Assembly (NCBI RefSeq): GCF_002554795.1
Contig: NZ_PDEQ01000001.1
Coordinates: 558,001 to 622,000 of the forward strand
Source: Longibacter salinarum
Lineage (GTDB): Bacteria; Bacteroidota; Rhodothermia; Rhodothermales; Salinibacteraceae
Length of the DNA: 64,000 bases
Direction of reading: 5' to 3'
The notes beneath the pieces are model-generated. The model was not told the origin of the DNA. It saw only the letters and a list, made by a program, of their open reading frames with translations, and made no database searches. Positions 62,741 through 64,000 of this stretch are shown here, in pieces; positions within the stretch are counted from its first letter, which is position 1, and every line of letters starts with the position of its first letter. The translations under genes and the position numbers were made by a program.

Positions 62741-64000
62741 ATGCCTGCAAATATTTTCGAACGCATCGCCGATATCCTCGGCCTCCCGACGGATCGGTCT
62801 GAGAAATTAGTCCGCGCAATGATTCGCGAGATTCGGAAGCGAGCGCGGAAAGGACGTGGCGTTAAAATCCCCAATCTCGGATCCTTCGCCGTCGAAGACG
62901 GCCAACTTACGTTCACGCCTGCGAAATCCTTGGCCCGAGCCGTAAACCAGCGTTTCGAGGGCCTTGGTGATGAACAGGTCGCTCTCCCGGAGCTCGACGA
63001 ACAATCCGGTACGGGTGAAGGACCGACGACAATCACTCGCGGCTTTGACATGGGAGCGTGGGATCCGTTGGATACCGGTGGTGAATCCACGGCATCGGGT
63101 ACAAGCTCCACGTCGACCTCTGGTGGCGCGGATACAGACGAGTTTCAGATCGCTCAAGAGGCGCCAGACACGGACGAGTTCGAGATTCCGGGAGGGAGTG
63201 ACCAGGACTCAAACCGCGACGCACCGCGCGACGAGGCTCCACGCCAGGAGGTCGATGCGTCTACCAAGGAACCCGAGTCTGATCCGCAGTGGGATGTCGG
63301 GCCCGCTAGATCGGTCGAGGAAGATGATTCATCAGCCGAAGACGCGTTCCCCAGTCCTGACCGATTGCGAGGGGAGGAATCAGCGCGTGACCAGGGATCG
63401 GACATCGATCCTTCCGCCCCATTGAGCGTGGATGACCATCGTGCCGAAAACGTGGACGATGACTCCTACGATGATTCCGGGTTCTCTTTCTCGAATGATC
63501 CTGATGAACGCGCGGCGTCAGTGGACGATGCAGACGCAGATGAACCAAATCCCTGGGCTGCTGAGTCAGCATGGGACTTGTCAACGGTAACCTCGTCGGA
63601 TGTCGACGATTCCGATGACGTCGGTGATGATCCTGCCACTGACCCGGAAGACCCGAGCGACTATCCGTCCTATCGACCACCGGACGCTGACGAGCAGGAG
63701 GCTGAAAATCAGCCGTCAAGGTCCATCTTCGACTTTGACGAGGAAGAGGAAGAACCCGACTCACCAAAACGGGACGCCCCGAAAACGACGAAGATTGACG
63801 TCGCCTCGCTCGAAGATGAAGCCGAGGAGCAAGAAACGAGTTCATCGAGCGCAGCAACCGTAATTTCCGTTGTCGTGATCCTCTTTCTTGCTCTCGCGGG
63901 TGGATGGATCGTCCTTGGCCAGCAGGGAATCGTCCCGGCTCCAGACCGTGTTCTCGGTCTGGAGAAGGGCCTCACGACCTCATCGTCCCCATCCGCATCG
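62741..64000 (+). CDS. HU-like domain fused to acidic linker and membrane anchor (partial)
   Basis: ATG at 62741 (MPANIFERIADILGLPTDRS) opens a frame of 420 codons that runs off the right edge. Residues 1-70 are HU-like (EKLVRAMIREIRKRARKGRG, KIPNLGSFAVEDGQLTFTPA). Residues about 90-365 are very acidic and disordered, dominated by Asp, Ser, Glu and Pro. A membrane helix follows (ATVISVVVILFLALAGGWIV). In this bacterial group such HU-plus-TM proteins often end in a SPOR peptidoglycan-binding domain, which would lie outside this window. It may link chromosome and envelope. C-terminus unseen. Confidence 0.7.
   Translation, partial: MPANIFERIADILGLPTDRSEKLVRAMIREIRKRARKGRGVKIPNLGSFAVEDGQLTFTPAKSLARAVNQRFEGLGDEQVALPELDEQSGTGEGPTTITRGFDMGAWDPLDTGGESTASGTSSTSTSGGADTDEFQIAQEAPDTDEFEIPGGSDQDSNRDAPRDEAPRQEVDASTKEPESDPQWDVGPARSVEEDDSSAEDAFPSPDRLRGEESARDQGSDIDPSAPLSVDDHRAENVDDDSYDDSGFSFSNDPDERAASVDDADADEPNPWAAESAWDLSTVTSSDVDDSDDVGDDPATDPEDPSDYPSYRPPDADEQEAENQPSRSIFDFDEEEEEPDSPKRDAPKTTKIDVASLEDEAEEQETSSSSAATVISVVVILFLALAGGWIVLGQQGIVPAPDRVLGLEKGLTTSSSPSAS

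Overview
The window looks like chromosomal DNA of a GC-rich, Gram-negative bacterium of the Rhodothermota/Bacteroidota type (relatives of Salinibacter, Longibacter or Longimonas). This is inference from gene families and style: many acidic low-complexity linkers, few clear Shine-Dalgarno sites, a tandem of HU-like genes of which the second continues into an acidic linker and membrane anchor, an apolipoprotein N-acyltransferase, R2lox, and outer-membrane/TPR pairs. No rRNA, CRISPR array or complete IS was seen.

Layout. 1-11 kb is core and housekeeping sequence: a TerB-like protein cut by the left edge, a thioredoxin-like protein, an M24 aminopeptidase, a PAS histidine kinase/NarL-type regulator pair, a baeRF-like protein, an LDH/MDH-fold protein with a substituted active site, and glutamine-dependent NAD synthetase. 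From 11.23 to 17.81 kb a 6.5-kb integrative element sits in a tRNA-Lys(CUU) gene. It is bounded by 53-bp direct repeats and carries an Mrr-type endonuclease, a divergent family-A DNA-polymerase-like protein, small ORFs, a DnaA-box/iteron-like region and an intact tyrosine integrase. 18-24.8 kb holds a GlxA-type regulator divergent from a DUF4242 gene, a cation-chloride-cotransporter-like permease, a long gene-poor stretch, and two small two-gene modules (DUF6883/DUF4926 and the DUF433/DUF5615 toxin-antitoxin pair).

26-29.4 kb is a copper operon (CopZ-like chaperone, CsoR-like repressor, CopA ATPase). 30-43 kb contains a MerR regulator, a DMT exporter, SbcC, R2lox, CvpA, YqeY, HPr, a polyprenyl synthetase, adenylate kinase, two YqjD/YqjE-type membrane proteins, an Nfu-N protein and an acyl-CoA-reductase-like protein without the expected cysteine. 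43-57 kb carries a redoxin, an NSS transporter, penicillin acylase, ParA, Lnt, Maf, a class I amidotransferase, FolB and a PfkB kinase. 57-64 kb is an envelope cluster: a 1018-residue TPR protein, a beta-barrel-like protein and the two HU-like genes, the last leaving the window.

The two most unusual signals are (i) the tRNA-Lys element, which pairs a site-specific integrase with its own PolA-like polymerase and an origin-like region, reminiscent of pipolins but with a family-A enzyme, and (ii) a non-coding repeat of about 182-199 bp with 15-bp terminal inverted repeats, found three times (7505-7686, 44296-44492, 57051-57249), which behaves like a MITE.
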